From Bacillota bacterium (GTDB lineage Bacteria; Bacillota; Clostridia; Oscillospirales; JAKOTC01): a stretch of 9,225 nt of DNA. Under the pieces are notes generated by a model. The model saw nothing but the letters and a program-made list of their open reading frames with translations, had not been told where the DNA came from and did not search any database. The DNA is taken from assembly GCA_029776465.1 (NCBI GenBank), contig JAKOTC010000063.1, positions 1 through 9,225 of the forward strand, read 5' to 3'. A program made the position numbers and the translations under genes. Position 1 is the first letter of the stretch. Each line of letters starts with the position of its first letter. Shown here piece by piece: positions 1 to 7,366 of the stretch.

Positions 1-96
1 CTGATTATTGCCGAGGGAGATTACGTCTCCATGGCCCAAAGCGGCTCTCTCGATTATATAGAGCAAAGGAGTAAAACCGATGGATGCGGTTTTTAA
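1..96 (+). CDS. C-terminal end of an unidentified upstream gene (partial)
   Basis: Frame 1 is open from the window edge to a TAA at 94-96 and would encode about 31 residues ending in DGCGF. Its first ~20 codons look like the codon use of the neighbouring genes (CTG, GCC, GAG, TAC, GTC, TCC, GGC). The two other frames stop at 59-61 and 72-74 and use rarer codons (AGA, CGA, TTA). If frame 1 is right, this gene overlaps the uvrB start by 17 bp, which suggests co-transcription and translational coupling. The alternative is frame 3, ending at the TAA at 72-74 directly behind the uvrB ribosome site, also a common arrangement. I do not recognise a family from so short a tail, and the frame choice rests on codon use alone. 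Confidence 0.35.
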   Translation: MIIAEGDYVSMAQSGSLDYIEQRSKTDGCGF

Positions 97-2071
97 ACTG
101 AAATCCGAATACAAACCCACCGGAGACCAGCCCCGAGCCATCGATGCGCTGGTCAACGGCGTGCTGTCCGGCAAAAAGGAACAGTGCCTGCTGGGCGTTA
201 CCGGTTCGGGCAAAACCTTTACCATGGCCAATGTGATTGCCGCCGTCAATCGCCCCACCTTGATTTTGGCCCACAATAAAATTCTCGCCGCCCAGCTGTG
301 CAGCGAGTTTAAGGAATTTTTCCCCGAAAACGCCGTGGAATTTTTCGTTTCCTATTACGACTACTACCAGCCGGAATCCTATATTCCTCAAACGGATACC
401 TATATTGAAAAGGATCTGGAAATCAACGCCGAAATAGAAAAGCTGCGCCACTCGGCCACCTCTGCCCTTTTGGAGCGGCGGGATGTGATCGTCGTAGCCA
501 GCGTTTCCTGCATCTACGGCCTGGGCAGCCCGGAGGACTATAAAAACATGGTCATCTCCCTGCGTCCCGGCATGCGGCTGGACCGGGACGAGCTGATCAA
601 AAAGCTGGTGGACAACCAGTATGAGCGAAACGATATTAATTTTATCACCAACAAGTTCCGGGTTCGGGGAGATGTGGTGGAGATCTTCCCCTCCAACTCC
701 AACGAACTCGCCGTCCGGGTGGAGTTCTGGGGAGATACCATTGAACGAATCAGTGAATTTACCCCTCTCACCGGGGAGACAAAGAATCTGCTTCAGCACA
801 TGGCCATCTACCCCGCCACTCACTATGTGGTGGTGAAGGACAAAATGGACAGAGCACTGGCTGAGATTGAGCAGGAGCTGGAGGAGCGGGTCAAATGGTT
901 TACCGATCATCACAAGCTGCTGGAGGCCCAGCGCATCGAGCAACGCACCCGGTATGACATGGAAATGCTGCGCGAAATCGGCACCGTTCGGGGCATCGAA
1001 AACTATTCCCGGATCCTGGCCGGTCGGGAACCGGGCAGCACGCCATACACTCTGCTGGACTATTTCCCCAAGGACTTTTTGTTTATCGCCGACGAATCCC
1101 ATATGAGCCTGCCCCAGGTCCGCGCCATGTATGCGGGTGACCGGGCCAGAAAAACCAATCTGATAGAGTACGGCTTCCGCCTGCCCTCCGCCTATGACAA
1201 CCGCCCCCTCACCTTTGATGAATTTTATGAGCGCCTTAACCAATCCATTTATGTCAGCGCCACTCCCGGCCCCTTTGAGCGGGAGCACTGCCCGGTGGTC
1301 ATCGAACAGCTGATCCGCCCCACCGGCCTGTTGGATCCCACCATTGACGTCCGTCCCACCGAGGGGCAGATCGACGACCTGATCTCCGAGATTAATGTCC
1401 GGGTAGAACGTCAGGAACGGACACTGGTGCTGACGCTGACCAAAAAAATGGCCGAAGATCTCACCAACTATCTGGAACGGATGGGAATCCGGGTAAAATA
1501 CCTCCATCACGAGATCGACACCATCGAGCGCATGCAGCTGATCCGGGATTTCCGCCTGGGCGAATTTGATGTTCTGGTGGGCATCAACCTGATGCGGGAA
1601 GGGCTGGACATTCCCGAGCTTTCCCTGGTGGCCATCCTGGACGCGGACAAAGAGGGCTTTTTGCGGGCTGAAACCTCGCTGATTCAGATGATCGGCCGGG
1701 CGGCGCGAAATTCGAACGGGCATGTGATCATGTATGCCGATCAGGTGACCCCCTCGATGGAAGCCGCCATTTCCGAAACCATCCGCCGCCGGACTCTGCA
1801 AGACGAGTATAACCAAGCCCACGGCATTGTCCCCGCCACCATCAAGAAAGGTATCCGAGCCATTCTTGAAATCAGTTCAAAGGAAACAGAGGATGAACTG
1901 AAAAATCGGACCGGCAAACGATTGTCCGAGAAGGAACGGAGACAGTTGATAGAAAAACTGACCGCAGAGATGAAACAGGCTGCCAAAATGCTGGAGTTTG
2001 AGCACGCCGCTTTCCTGCGGGATAAAATTAAAGAGCTGGAAAACAGTAAACCCAGCAAACCCAACAGATAA
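80..2071 (+). CDS. uvrB: UvrABC excinuclease subunit UvrB
   Basis: UvrB is the helicase-like damage-verification subunit of nucleotide excision repair in the cytoplasm. It is loaded on DNA by UvrA and then recruits UvrC for the two incisions. The 663-residue product is full length for the family. Visible parts in order are Walker A GVTGSGKT (39-46), the beta-hairpin [12 protein letters not shown] (about 92-103) that inserts between strands at a lesion, the UvrA-interacting region (about 150-250), the Walker B/motif II DESH (338-341), motif III SAT (393-395), motif [11 protein letters not shown] (536-544), and a C-terminal coiled UVR domain (about 620-655) that contacts UvrC. The start is fixed by AAAGGAG at 65-71, 8 nt before the ATG. 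uvrA follows 20 bp downstream, so the two are one operon. I see no Firmicute LexA/DinR box (GAAC-N4-GTTC) in the 79 bp before it, but the operon promoter may lie upstream of the window. No key residue is missing. Confidence 0.98.
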   Translation: MDAVFKLKSEYKPTGDQPRAIDALVNGVLSGKKEQCLLGVTGSGKTFTMANVIAAVNRPTLILAHNKILAAQLCSEFKEFFPENAVEFFVSYYDYYQPESYIPQTDTYIEKDLEINAEIEKLRHSATSALLERRDVIVVASVSCIYGLGSPEDYKNMVISLRPGMRLDRDELIKKLVDNQYERNDINFITNKFRVRGDVVEIFPSNSNELAVRVEFWGDTIERISEFTPLTGETKNLLQHMAIYPATHYVVVKDKMDRALAEIEQELEERVKWFTDHHKLLEAQRIEQRTRYDMEMLREIGTVRGIENYSRILAGREPGSTPYTLLDYFPKDFLFIADESHMSLPQVRAMYAGDRARKTNLIEYGFRLPSAYDNRPLTFDEFYERLNQSIYVSATPGPFEREHCPVVIEQLIRPTGLLDPTIDVRPTEGQIDDLISEINVRVERQERTLVLTLTKKMAEDLTNYLERMGIRVKYLHHEIDTIERMQLIRDFRLGEFDVLVGINLMREGLDIPELSLVAILDADKEGFLRAETSLIQMIGRAARNSNGHVIMYADQVTPSMEAAISETIRRRTLQDEYNQAHGIVPATIKKGIRAILEISSKETEDELKNRTGKRLSEKERRQLIEKLTAEMKQAAKMLEFEHAAFLRDKIKELENSKPSKPNR

Positions 2072-2091
2072 GCAGGAAAGGCACTGATGCT

Positions 2092-4911
2092 ATGAAACGC
2101 AATACCATTGTCATTAAAGGCGCAAGAGAACACAATTTAAAAAATATCGATCTGGAACTGCCGCGGGACCAGCTGATCGTTTTCACCGGGCTGTCGGGGT
2201 CGGGCAAATCCTCCCTGGCCTTTGACACCATTTACGCCGAGGGCCAGCGGCGGTATGTGAAATCCCTCTCCGCCTACGCCAGGCAGTTTTTAGGTCAGAT
2301 GGACAAGCCGGATCTGGACCATATTGACGGTCTCTCCCCCGCCATTTCCATCGACCAAAAGACCACTTCCAACAACCCCCGTTCCACGGTGGGCACCGTG
2401 ACGGAAATCTACGACTATCTCCGTCTGCTCTATGCCCGCATTGGCATTCCCCACTGCCCCGTCTGCGGGGTTGAGATTCGCCAGCAAACCGTGGACCAGA
2501 TGGTCGACCGGGTGCTTCTCCTGCCCGAAGGCAAGAGGATTCAGGTGATGGCACCAATCATCCGGGGGAAAAAGGGAGAGCATCAAAAAGAGCTGGAACA
2601 AGCCCGCAAGTCCGGATTTGTCCGTGTTCGGGTGGACGGCAGCCTCTACGAACTGTCGGAAACCATTTCCCTGGATAAAAACAAAAAGCACAACATTGAG
2701 ATCATTGTAGACCGCTTGGTGGTGGGCGATTCCATTCGGGCCCGTCTGGCCGAGTCCATCGAGATGGCGGCCAATTTGGCGGGCGGAATTGTGCTGGTGG
2801 ATGCCGAAGGGGAAGAACTGCTCTTCTCCCAAAACTACTCCTGCCCCGAGCATGACGTCAGCGTGGAGGAATTGACCCCCCGGATGTTCTCCTTTAACAA
2901 TTCCTTCGGCGCTTGCCCGGACTGTTCGGGTTTGGGGGTGCAGATGAAGATTGACCCCGACCGCATCGTGCCCGCCCCCAACCTTTCCATCCGCGAAGGC
3001 GCGATTCGGGCCAGCGGCTGGAGCTATGACGGGGGCGGAATCGCCCAGATGTATTTCACGGCCTTAGCCAAGCATTATAACTTTTCTCTGGATGTCCCCT
3101 TTAAAGACCTGCCCCCCAAGGCGGTGGAAGTAATTTTCTACGGCACGGGAAATGAAAAGCTGAAGCTGGAATATAAGAGTGCGGCCGGCACCGGAAACTA
3201 TGTGAACAGCTTTGAGGGCATTATCAACAATTTGAACCGCCGCTATAAGGAAACCCAAAGCGACTTTATGCGCCGGGAAATCGAAGCGATGATGAGCGCC
3301 GAGCCCTGCCCCACCTGCAAAGGCAACCGTTTAAAGCAAGAATCCCTGGCCGTGACGGTGGGCGGCCGCAATATTATGGAACTTTGCCGGCTGTCCGTTC
3401 TTGAACTGCTGGACTTTTTTGAGAAGCTCACCCTCACTCCCAAGGAAAAGATCATTGCCGACCGGATTGTCAAGGAAATCCGTGAACGGCTAGGCTTCCT
3501 AAAAAATGTGGGGCTGGAGTATCTCAACCTTTCCCGTTCCGCCGGAACCCTTTCCGGTGGTGAGGGGCAACGGATCCGGCTGGCCACCCAGGTAGGCTCC
3601 GGTCTGACCGGCGTACTTTATATTCTGGACGAGCCCAGCATCGGTCTGCATCAGCGGGACAACAACCGCCTGCTGGAAACCCTGAAGCGGCTGAGGGATC
3701 TGGGCAACACCCTGATTGTGGTGGAGCACGATGAGGATACCATACGCGCCGCCGATTATGTGGTGGACATCGGCCCCGGCGCCGGCGTAAACGGCGGACA
3801 GGTAATCTACGCAGGAAAGGTAGATAGACTGCTGGACTGCACCGACTCCGTCACCGGCGATTATCTCTCCGGCCGCAAAAAAATCCCCCTGCCCGAAAAG
3901 CGAAGAAAACCGACCGGCTGGCTTCGAATCAAGGGTGCCGCAGAAAACAACCTGAAAAACATCGATGTGTCCGTCCCCCTCGGGATTTTCACCTGCGTGA
4001 CCGGGGTGTCGGGTTCGGGCAAATCCTCCCTGATTAACGAAATTCTCTTTAAGACCCTCTCCAACAAGCTCAACGGAAGTCGGGAACGGCCCGGCAGACA
4101 TAAGACCGTCGAGGGCATCCAGCAGCTGGACAAGGTGATCGATATCGATCAGTCCCCCATCGGCCGAACCCCCCGTTCCAATCCCGCCACCTATACCGGC
4201 CTCTTCACCGATATTCGCGATCTCTTCACCCAAACCCCCGAAGCCAAGGCCAAGGGCTATGGTCCGGGGCGCTTCTCCTTCAACATCCGGGGCGGCCGCT
4301 GCGAGGCCTGCGAAGGGGACGGCATTATCAAAATCGAGATGCACTTTCTGCCCGATGTCTATGTTCCCTGTGAGGTCTGCAACGGAAAGCGGTATAACCG
4401 TGAGACCCTGGAGGTAAAGTACAAGGGCAAAAGCATCTATGACGTGCTGGAAATGACGGTTGCGGAAGGCCTTTCCTTCTTCGAAAACGTCCCCCGCATC
4501 CGCCGGAAGCTGGAAGTGCTGAACGATGTGGGACTGGGCTATATCAAAATCGGCCAGCCCGCCACCACCCTCTCGGGCGGTGAGGCTCAGCGGGTCAAGC
4601 TGGCCACCGAGCTGTCCCGCCGTTCCACCGGCAGAACCATTTACATTCTGGACGAGCCCACCACCGGTCTGCACACCGCCGATGTCCACAAGCTGATCGA
4701 GGTTTTGCAGAAGCTTGTAGAAGGCGGCAATACCGTTGTGGTGATCGAGCACAATCTGGATGTGATCAAAGTGGCCGACTATATCATCGATCTGGGTCCG
4801 GAAGGCGGCGACCGGGGCGGCCAGCTGGTGGTTTGCGGAACGCCCGAGCAGGTGGCAGCCTGTGAGAAATCCTATACCGGCCAGTATCTCGCTCCCCTTT
4901 TGAAAAAATAA
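2092..4911 (+). CDS. uvrA: UvrABC excinuclease subunit UvrA
   Basis: UvrA is the ABC-type ATPase dimer that scans DNA for distorting lesions and delivers UvrB in nucleotide excision repair. The 939 residues match the family length. Both nucleotide-binding halves are complete: Walker A GLSGSGKS (33-40) and GVSGSGKS (638-645), signatures LSGGEGQR (487-494) and LSGGEAQR (827-834), and Walker [11 protein letters not shown] (511-520) and [10 protein letters not shown] (852-861). Cysteine pairs for zinc are CPTC (406-409), and C737/C740 with C760/C763 for the C-terminal DNA-binding zinc module. In the first zinc module the usual CxxC is CPEH (C251, H254), paired with C275/C278. There is another CPVC at 122-125. 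The ribosome site AGGAAAGG (2074-2081) lies 10 nt before the ATG. A two-codon frame, ATGCTATGA (2087-2095), overlaps the start. Transcription most likely continues from uvrB and ends at the hairpin after the gene. Confidence 0.98.
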   Translation: MKRNTIVIKGAREHNLKNIDLELPRDQLIVFTGLSGSGKSSLAFDTIYAEGQRRYVKSLSAYARQFLGQMDKPDLDHIDGLSPAISIDQKTTSNNPRSTVGTVTEIYDYLRLLYARIGIPHCPVCGVEIRQQTVDQMVDRVLLLPEGKRIQVMAPIIRGKKGEHQKELEQARKSGFVRVRVDGSLYELSETISLDKNKKHNIEIIVDRLVVGDSIRARLAESIEMAANLAGGIVLVDAEGEELLFSQNYSCPEHDVSVEELTPRMFSFNNSFGACPDCSGLGVQMKIDPDRIVPAPNLSIREGAIRASGWSYDGGGIAQMYFTALAKHYNFSLDVPFKDLPPKAVEVIFYGTGNEKLKLEYKSAAGTGNYVNSFEGIINNLNRRYKETQSDFMRREIEAMMSAEPCPTCKGNRLKQESLAVTVGGRNIMELCRLSVLELLDFFEKLTLTPKEKIIADRIVKEIRERLGFLKNVGLEYLNLSRSAGTLSGGEGQRIRLATQVGSGLTGVLYILDEPSIGLHQRDNNRLLETLKRLRDLGNTLIVVEHDEDTIRAADYVVDIGPGAGVNGGQVIYAGKVDRLLDCTDSVTGDYLSGRKKIPLPEKRRKPTGWLRIKGAAENNLKNIDVSVPLGIFTCVTGVSGSGKSSLINEILFKTLSNKLNGSRERPGRHKTVEGIQQLDKVIDIDQSPIGRTPRSNPATYTGLFTDIRDLFTQTPEAKAKGYGPGRFSFNIRGGRCEACEGDGIIKIEMHFLPDVYVPCEVCNGKRYNRETLEVKYKGKSIYDVLEMTVAEGLSFFENVPRIRRKLEVLNDVGLGYIKIGQPATTLSGGEAQRVKLATELSRRSTGRTIYILDEPTTGLHTADVHKLIEVLQKLVEGGNTVVVIEHNLDVIKVADYIIDLGPEGGDRGGQLVVCGTPEQVAACEKSYTGQYLAPLLKK

Positions 4912-4920
4912 AATCTTCTT

Positions 4921-4953
4921 GCGTGTTCGGTACTCCGCCGGACACGCATTTTT
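4921..4953 (+). terminator. Intrinsic terminator of the uvrBA operon
   Basis: GCGTGTTCGG (4921-4930) pairs with CCGGACACGC (4938-4947) as a 10-bp stem with one G-U pair and a 7-nt loop. It is followed by A and then five T (4949-4953). It starts 9 nt after the uvrA stop codon. The stem and U tract are classic for Rho-independent termination and close the repair operon before the promoter at 4984. Confidence 0.88.
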
Positions 4954-4983
4954 ATGCCGAAAAGCCCCTTATCCGCTATCTTC

Positions 4984-5011
4984 TTGATTTTTTATAAATT
5001 TATGGTAAAAT
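4984..5011 (+). promoter_or_regulatory. Sigma-A-type promoter for the DUF5685-like gene
   Basis: A -35 TTGATT (4984-4989) is followed after 16 bp by a -10 TAAAAT (5006-5011), with an extended -10 TG at 5003-5004 (TGGTAAAAT). It lies directly after the uvrA terminator and in front of a strong ribosome site. The predicted transcription start is near 5018, giving a leader of about 16 nt. The ATG at 5010-5012 overlaps the -10 box and would not be in the transcript. Confidence 0.65.
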
Positions 5012-5019
5012 GGAATCAG

Positions 5020-5030
5020 AAAGGGGTGAT
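5020..5030 (+). promoter_or_regulatory. Ribosome binding site that points to a CTG start
   Basis: AAAGGGGTGAT is almost the full anti-Shine-Dalgarno complement (AAAGGAGGTGAT with one base missing). Its GGGG core ends 7 nt before the CTG at 5034-5036. It lies downstream of the in-frame ATG at 5010, which has no ribosome site of its own. This argues for initiation at CTG 5034. Confidence 0.7.
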
Positions 5031-5033
5031 TCT

Positions 5034-5891
5034 CTGTTCGGCTATGTCAAACCCGTACAGGGTCAGCTTCTGGTTTGTGAATACGAGGCCTATAAGGCAA
5101 TTTACTGCGGGCTGTGCAAAGCTCTGGGTAAAACATTCGGCCCCTTTTCCCGCCTGACGCTGAATTATGATTTTGTGGCTGTCGCCATGCTGCACATGGC
5201 GGTTCGGAAGCCAAAGGTTGAATACCTCCCCTTTCGCTGCGCCGCCAATCCCTTAAAAAAACGAACCCTCTGCATCTGCCCGGAAAGCCTTGATTTTGCC
5301 GCAGCCTGCGCCATGGCCATGCTGTATTCCAAGCTGAAGGATGACATTCGGGACGAACGGGGCTTCAAACGGATTGGCAAATGGCTCTTGCTTCCCCTGG
5401 CTCGGTCCGGGCTGAAAAAAGCGAAAAAAAATGAGCCCCGGATGGCCCAAATCGCCGAGGAGATTATGAATCGGCAAAATAAAATAGAATCCGACCCGTC
5501 AGCGGGAATTGATCTGGCAGCTGACCCGTCCGCTTCGGCTTTGGGTCAAATTTGCGCCCTGATGTCCGAGGAGGAGGGGCAACAGGCTGCTCTTTATGAT
5601 TTCGGGTATATGCTGGGCCGATGGGTATATCTCATTGACGCCGCCGATGATTATGAAGAGGATCTCCGACGTAAACGCTTCAATCCCTTTCTGTATCTGA
5701 AGGACAAGACCAATGCCGAACGGCAGAGCGAAATCTCCTCCATTCTGAATTTTTGCATGACCGAAGCTGCCGCCCGGTTTGAAAAACTCGGACTGAAAAA
5801 AAATATCAGTATACTGCAAAACATTCTTTATCTCGGGCTGGCTGCCCAACAGCGTCGGGTGCTGTCCGGCAAAGCCCCGAAAGCGGGATAA
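5034..5891 (+). CDS. DUF5685-like protein of unknown function, with a DDxxD motif
   Basis: From the CTG at 5034 the product is 285 residues beginning MFGYVKP, the way I recall DUF5685 proteins beginning. The in-frame ATG at 5010 would add eight residues but lies inside the -10 box. No signal peptide or clear membrane span is seen, so it is probably cytosolic and largely alpha-helical. Cysteines stand in a YCGLC motif (C25, C28), at C69, and in CIC (C80, C82), and could form a metal or disulfide site. An exact DDxxD (DDIRD, 103-107) follows KLK. A second acidic motif, DAADDYEED (202-210), is followed by a basic LRRKRFNPF. The spacing and sequence recall the two metal-binding motifs of squalene/phytoene-synthase-type enzymes, but this is inference from motifs alone. 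It is transcribed from its own promoter, between the uvrBA operon and the J-domain gene. The enzyme activity is unknown. Confidence 0.8.
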   Translation: MFGYVKPVQGQLLVCEYEAYKAIYCGLCKALGKTFGPFSRLTLNYDFVAVAMLHMAVRKPKVEYLPFRCAANPLKKRTLCICPESLDFAAACAMAMLYSKLKDDIRDERGFKRIGKWLLLPLARSGLKKAKKNEPRMAQIAEEIMNRQNKIESDPSAGIDLAADPSASALGQICALMSEEEGQQAALYDFGYMLGRWVYLIDAADDYEEDLRRKRFNPFLYLKDKTNAERQSEISSILNFCMTEAAARFEKLGLKKNISILQNILYLGLAAQQRRVLSGKAPKAG

Positions 5892-5928
5892 AAACAGTTG
5901 CTTTCCGCCGGGAGTTTTTCCTTTTTTT
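5866..5928 (+). terminator. Terminator-like fold overlapping the end of the DUF5685-like gene
   Basis: CCGGC-AAAGC (5866-5875) can pair with GCTTT-CC-GCCGG (5900-5911), two 5-bp helices separated by a CC bulge. An inner CCCG/CGGG hairpin (5876-5887) lies within it. Two T tracts follow (5915-5919 and 5922-5928). The left arm lies inside the coding region and the stop codon is at 5889-5891. A separate 7-bp GTTTTTC/GAAAAAC hairpin (5914-5920 with 5929-5935) is also possible. The fold is bulged, so termination is likely but not certain. Confidence 0.45.
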
Positions 5929-5935
5929 GAAAAAC

Positions 5936-6016
5936 AGCAAATTTTTAAAATCGATAAAATCAGCCTCATAAACTCATAATAAAATAGATATAGAATTCGT
6001 TATTATATCATTACAC
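5936..6016 (+). promoter_or_regulatory. AT-rich spacer, probable promoter region of the J-domain gene
   Basis: This spacer is much more AT-rich than the surrounding genes and follows a terminator-like fold, so a promoter for the next two genes is expected here. The best -10 matches are TAGAAT (5991-5996) and TATTAT (6001-6006). Neither has a convincing -35 at 16-18 bp. Several other TAAAAT-like hexamers occur. The exact promoter cannot be chosen by eye. Confidence 0.3.
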
Positions 6017-6036
6017 AGGCTATAAGCCGGAAAGGC

Positions 6037-6648
6037 ATGGAACACCGAATGAACAATCCCTACGATGTGCTGGGTATTTCCCACAACGCAACGGAAGAAC
6101 AGGTCAAGGAGGCCTATCGCAAACTGGCCAGAAAATATCATCCGGATAATTTCGGCGCGGATAATCCTTTGTCCGACCTGGCAGAGGAAAAGATGAAGGA
6201 AATCAACCAGGCTTATGACACCATCATCAACTCTATGCGCGGCGGAAATACTGGCTACTTCAACTTTAATGCCATCCGCGAAATGATCAACAGCGGACGC
6301 CTGGACGAGGCCGAGCGCGCTCTCGACAGCATCCCCCAGCATAATGCGGAATGGAACTTCTTAAAAGGTAGCATTTATCACAGAAGGGGCTGGCTTGAGC
6401 AGGCCGCCACCTTTTATCAAACGGCGGCCAGCATGGACCCGGGCAATGCCGAATATATGAATGCCGTAAACCAGATTTGTTGGCAGCGAGGGGGAAATTT
6501 CGGCAGCTTCAATCAGGGGTTCAACCAAACGCCCTATCGCAACAATGGTAGTACGGGGGGCTGCAGCTCCTGCGACCTCTGCACCGCGCTGTGCTGCGCC
6601 GACACCTGTTGCGAATGCATGGGCGGAGACCTTTGCACCTGCTGTTAA
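6037..6648 (+). CDS. J-domain protein with TPR-like middle and cysteine-string C-terminus
   Basis: The 203-residue product begins with a J domain (about 7-67) carrying the HPD tripeptide (35-37), which in this family stimulates the ATPase of an Hsp70. Residues about 75-140 form helical pairs like tetratricopeptide repeats, with [10 protein letters not shown] and a clear unit ending in [10 protein letters not shown] Gly/Asn/Gln-rich linker (151-175) leads to a tail with 11 cysteines in the last 28 residues (176-203), ending CTCC. It lacks the G/F and CxxCxGxG zinc regions of true DnaJ, so it is a specialised J protein, not the general chaperone. No signal peptide is seen. The start is uncertain: GGAAAGG (6029-6035) is 1 nt before ATG 6037 and 13 nt before the in-frame ATG 6049, which gives the more typical MNNPYDVLG start. 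The membrane-protein gene follows after 3 bp. The Hsp70 partner and the role of the tail are unknown. Confidence 0.9.
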   Translation: MEHRMNNPYDVLGISHNATEEQVKEAYRKLARKYHPDNFGADNPLSDLAEEKMKEINQAYDTIINSMRGGNTGYFNFNAIREMINSGRLDEAERALDSIPQHNAEWNFLKGSIYHRRGWLEQAATFYQTAASMDPGNAEYMNAVNQICWQRGGNFGSFNQGFNQTPYRNNGSTGGCSSCDLCTALCCADTCCECMGGDLCTCC

Positions 6649-6651
6649 GTT

Positions 6652-7194
6652 ATGAACAAAAAATTTTCCCAAACCAGAAAAATCGCCCTCTGCGGCGTGA
6701 TATCCGCTTTGGCCGTGGTCATCATGGCCTCGTCCACCCTTTTCTCAATTGCCTCCTATTCGCTGGCGGCATTGGCCGGGGTGCTTTTGATCCTGTTGGT
6801 GATCGAAACCGGCACCCGGTATGCGGCCGCAGCTTATTTCATTATATCCCTGCTTTCCTCGCTGCTCCTGCCCGATAAGGAAACAGCCATGATTTTTGCA
6901 CTCTTTTTGGGTTATTATCCGATTCTGAAAGCCTATTTCGAGCGGATCCCCAATCGCGTGACGGAATATCTGGCGAAATTCGGGCTGTTCAACTTGGCAA
7001 TGGCAATTTTTTATTTTATCATTACCCGGCTGTTCCATCTGGAGGTCATTGAAAATACATCTCTTTTTAATTCTCTTCCGGTTCTCCTGATCCTGGCCAA
7101 TATCACCTTTTTCCTTTACGATATTGCCCTGACCCGGCTGATCTCTGCCTATCTCAATGTATTCCGCTCTCGTTTTTCCAAATGGTTTAAGTAA
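6652..7194 (+). CDS. Small multi-pass membrane protein, ECF S-component-like
   Basis: The 180-residue product is strongly hydrophobic, with about five or six membrane spans near 10-28, 32-51, 56-74, 78-95, 108-128 and 142-165. It has a basic N-terminus (MNKKFSQTRK) and a basic C-terminal tail (FRSRFSKWFK), both probably cytosolic. The N-terminal pattern, a short basic stretch then IALCGVISALAVVIM, resembles S components of ECF-type vitamin transporters. The length also fits, but I see no substrate-specific signature and no ECF ATPase or T-component gene in the window. The ATG lies 3 nt after the stop of the J-domain gene and has no good ribosome site of its own. Translation is therefore probably coupled to that gene, and the two products may be needed together. 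Transcription likely ends at the hairpin at 7274-7305. The family assignment is tentative; that it is a real membrane-protein gene is much surer. Confidence 0.75.
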   Translation: MNKKFSQTRKIALCGVISALAVVIMASSTLFSIASYSLAALAGVLLILLVIETGTRYAAAAYFIISLLSSLLLPDKETAMIFALFLGYYPILKAYFERIPNRVTEYLAKFGLFNLAMAIFYFIITRLFHLEVIENTSLFNSLPVLLILANITFFLYDIALTRLISAYLNVFRSRFSKWFK

Positions 7195-7229
7195 AATCTT
7201 CAGGCACTTTTTATTTTGTTTGTTGCTTT

Positions 7230-7258
7230 TTGACGGGATTTCACATAAAATAATACTG
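7230..7258 (+). promoter_or_regulatory. Possible promoter upstream of the 7274 hairpin
   Basis: A good -35, TTGACG (7230-7235), lies 17 bp before AATACT (7253-7258), which matches the -10 consensus at four of six positions. If active, it would start transcription near 7265 and run straight into the hairpin at 7274-7305. That would make the hairpin a leader attenuator or yield a very short RNA. The weak -10 keeps confidence low. Confidence 0.25.
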
Positions 7259-7273
7259 TGAATTTTAAAAAAT

Positions 7274-7305
7274 GCGGGCTGGTCAAGGATGACCACCTGC
7301 TTTTT
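7274..7305 (+). terminator. Intrinsic terminator after the membrane-protein gene
   Basis: GCGGG (7274-7278), a bulged C, and TGGTCA (7280-7285) pair with TGACCA (7290-7295) and CCTGC (7296-7300) around an AGGA loop. That is 11 bp with one G-U pair. Five T follow (7301-7305). It most simply ends the J-domain/membrane-protein transcript and insulates glmS. The arm GGTCAA (7281-7286) could alternatively pair with TTGACC (7314-7319). Confidence 0.75.
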
Positions 7306-7313
7306 CAAGCCGT

Positions 7314-7343
7314 TTGACCGTCACAGACGTGCTTGCGGATAAA
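7314..7343 (+). promoter_or_regulatory. Likely glmS promoter
   Basis: TTGACC (7314-7319) is a five-of-six -35. After 18 bp comes GATAAA (7338-7343), a four-of-six -10. The predicted start near 7350 leaves a leader of about 22 nt that carries the glmS ribosome site. Its place just after the terminator at 7274-7305 supports it. Confidence 0.4.
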
Positions 7344-7360
7344 TTACAGTGGCGGAGAAA

Positions 7361-7366
7361 AAGGAG
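7361..7366 (+). promoter_or_regulatory. glmS ribosome binding site fixing the ATG at 7372
   Basis: AAGGAG ends 5 nt before ATG 7372. The frame also opens at a TTG at 7333, but that would add 13 residues ahead of the catalytic cysteine, which must be residue 2 of the precursor. The site and the chemistry agree on 7372. Confidence 0.9.

Noticed and set aside
1..79. LexA/DinR operator before uvrB
   Set aside because: No GAAC-N4-GTTC palindrome, even allowing for one mismatch that keeps symmetry, is evident in these bases. An operator may lie upstream of the window.
5..1822. A 605-codon open frame on the minus strand opposite uvrB
   Set aside because: It is the mirror of a highly conserved gene with GC-rich third positions, which leaves few stops in the antisense frame. 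The translation has no recognisable domain and no ribosome site.
3499..4752. A 417-codon minus-strand frame opposite uvrA (and shorter ones around it)
   Set aside because: It has the same cause: antisense shadow of UvrA. The Gly/Asp-rich, low-complexity translation matches no family.
6361..6672. Minus-strand frame opposite the J-domain gene
   Set aside because: It is a shadow of the cysteine-tail coding region. It has no ribosome site or family features.
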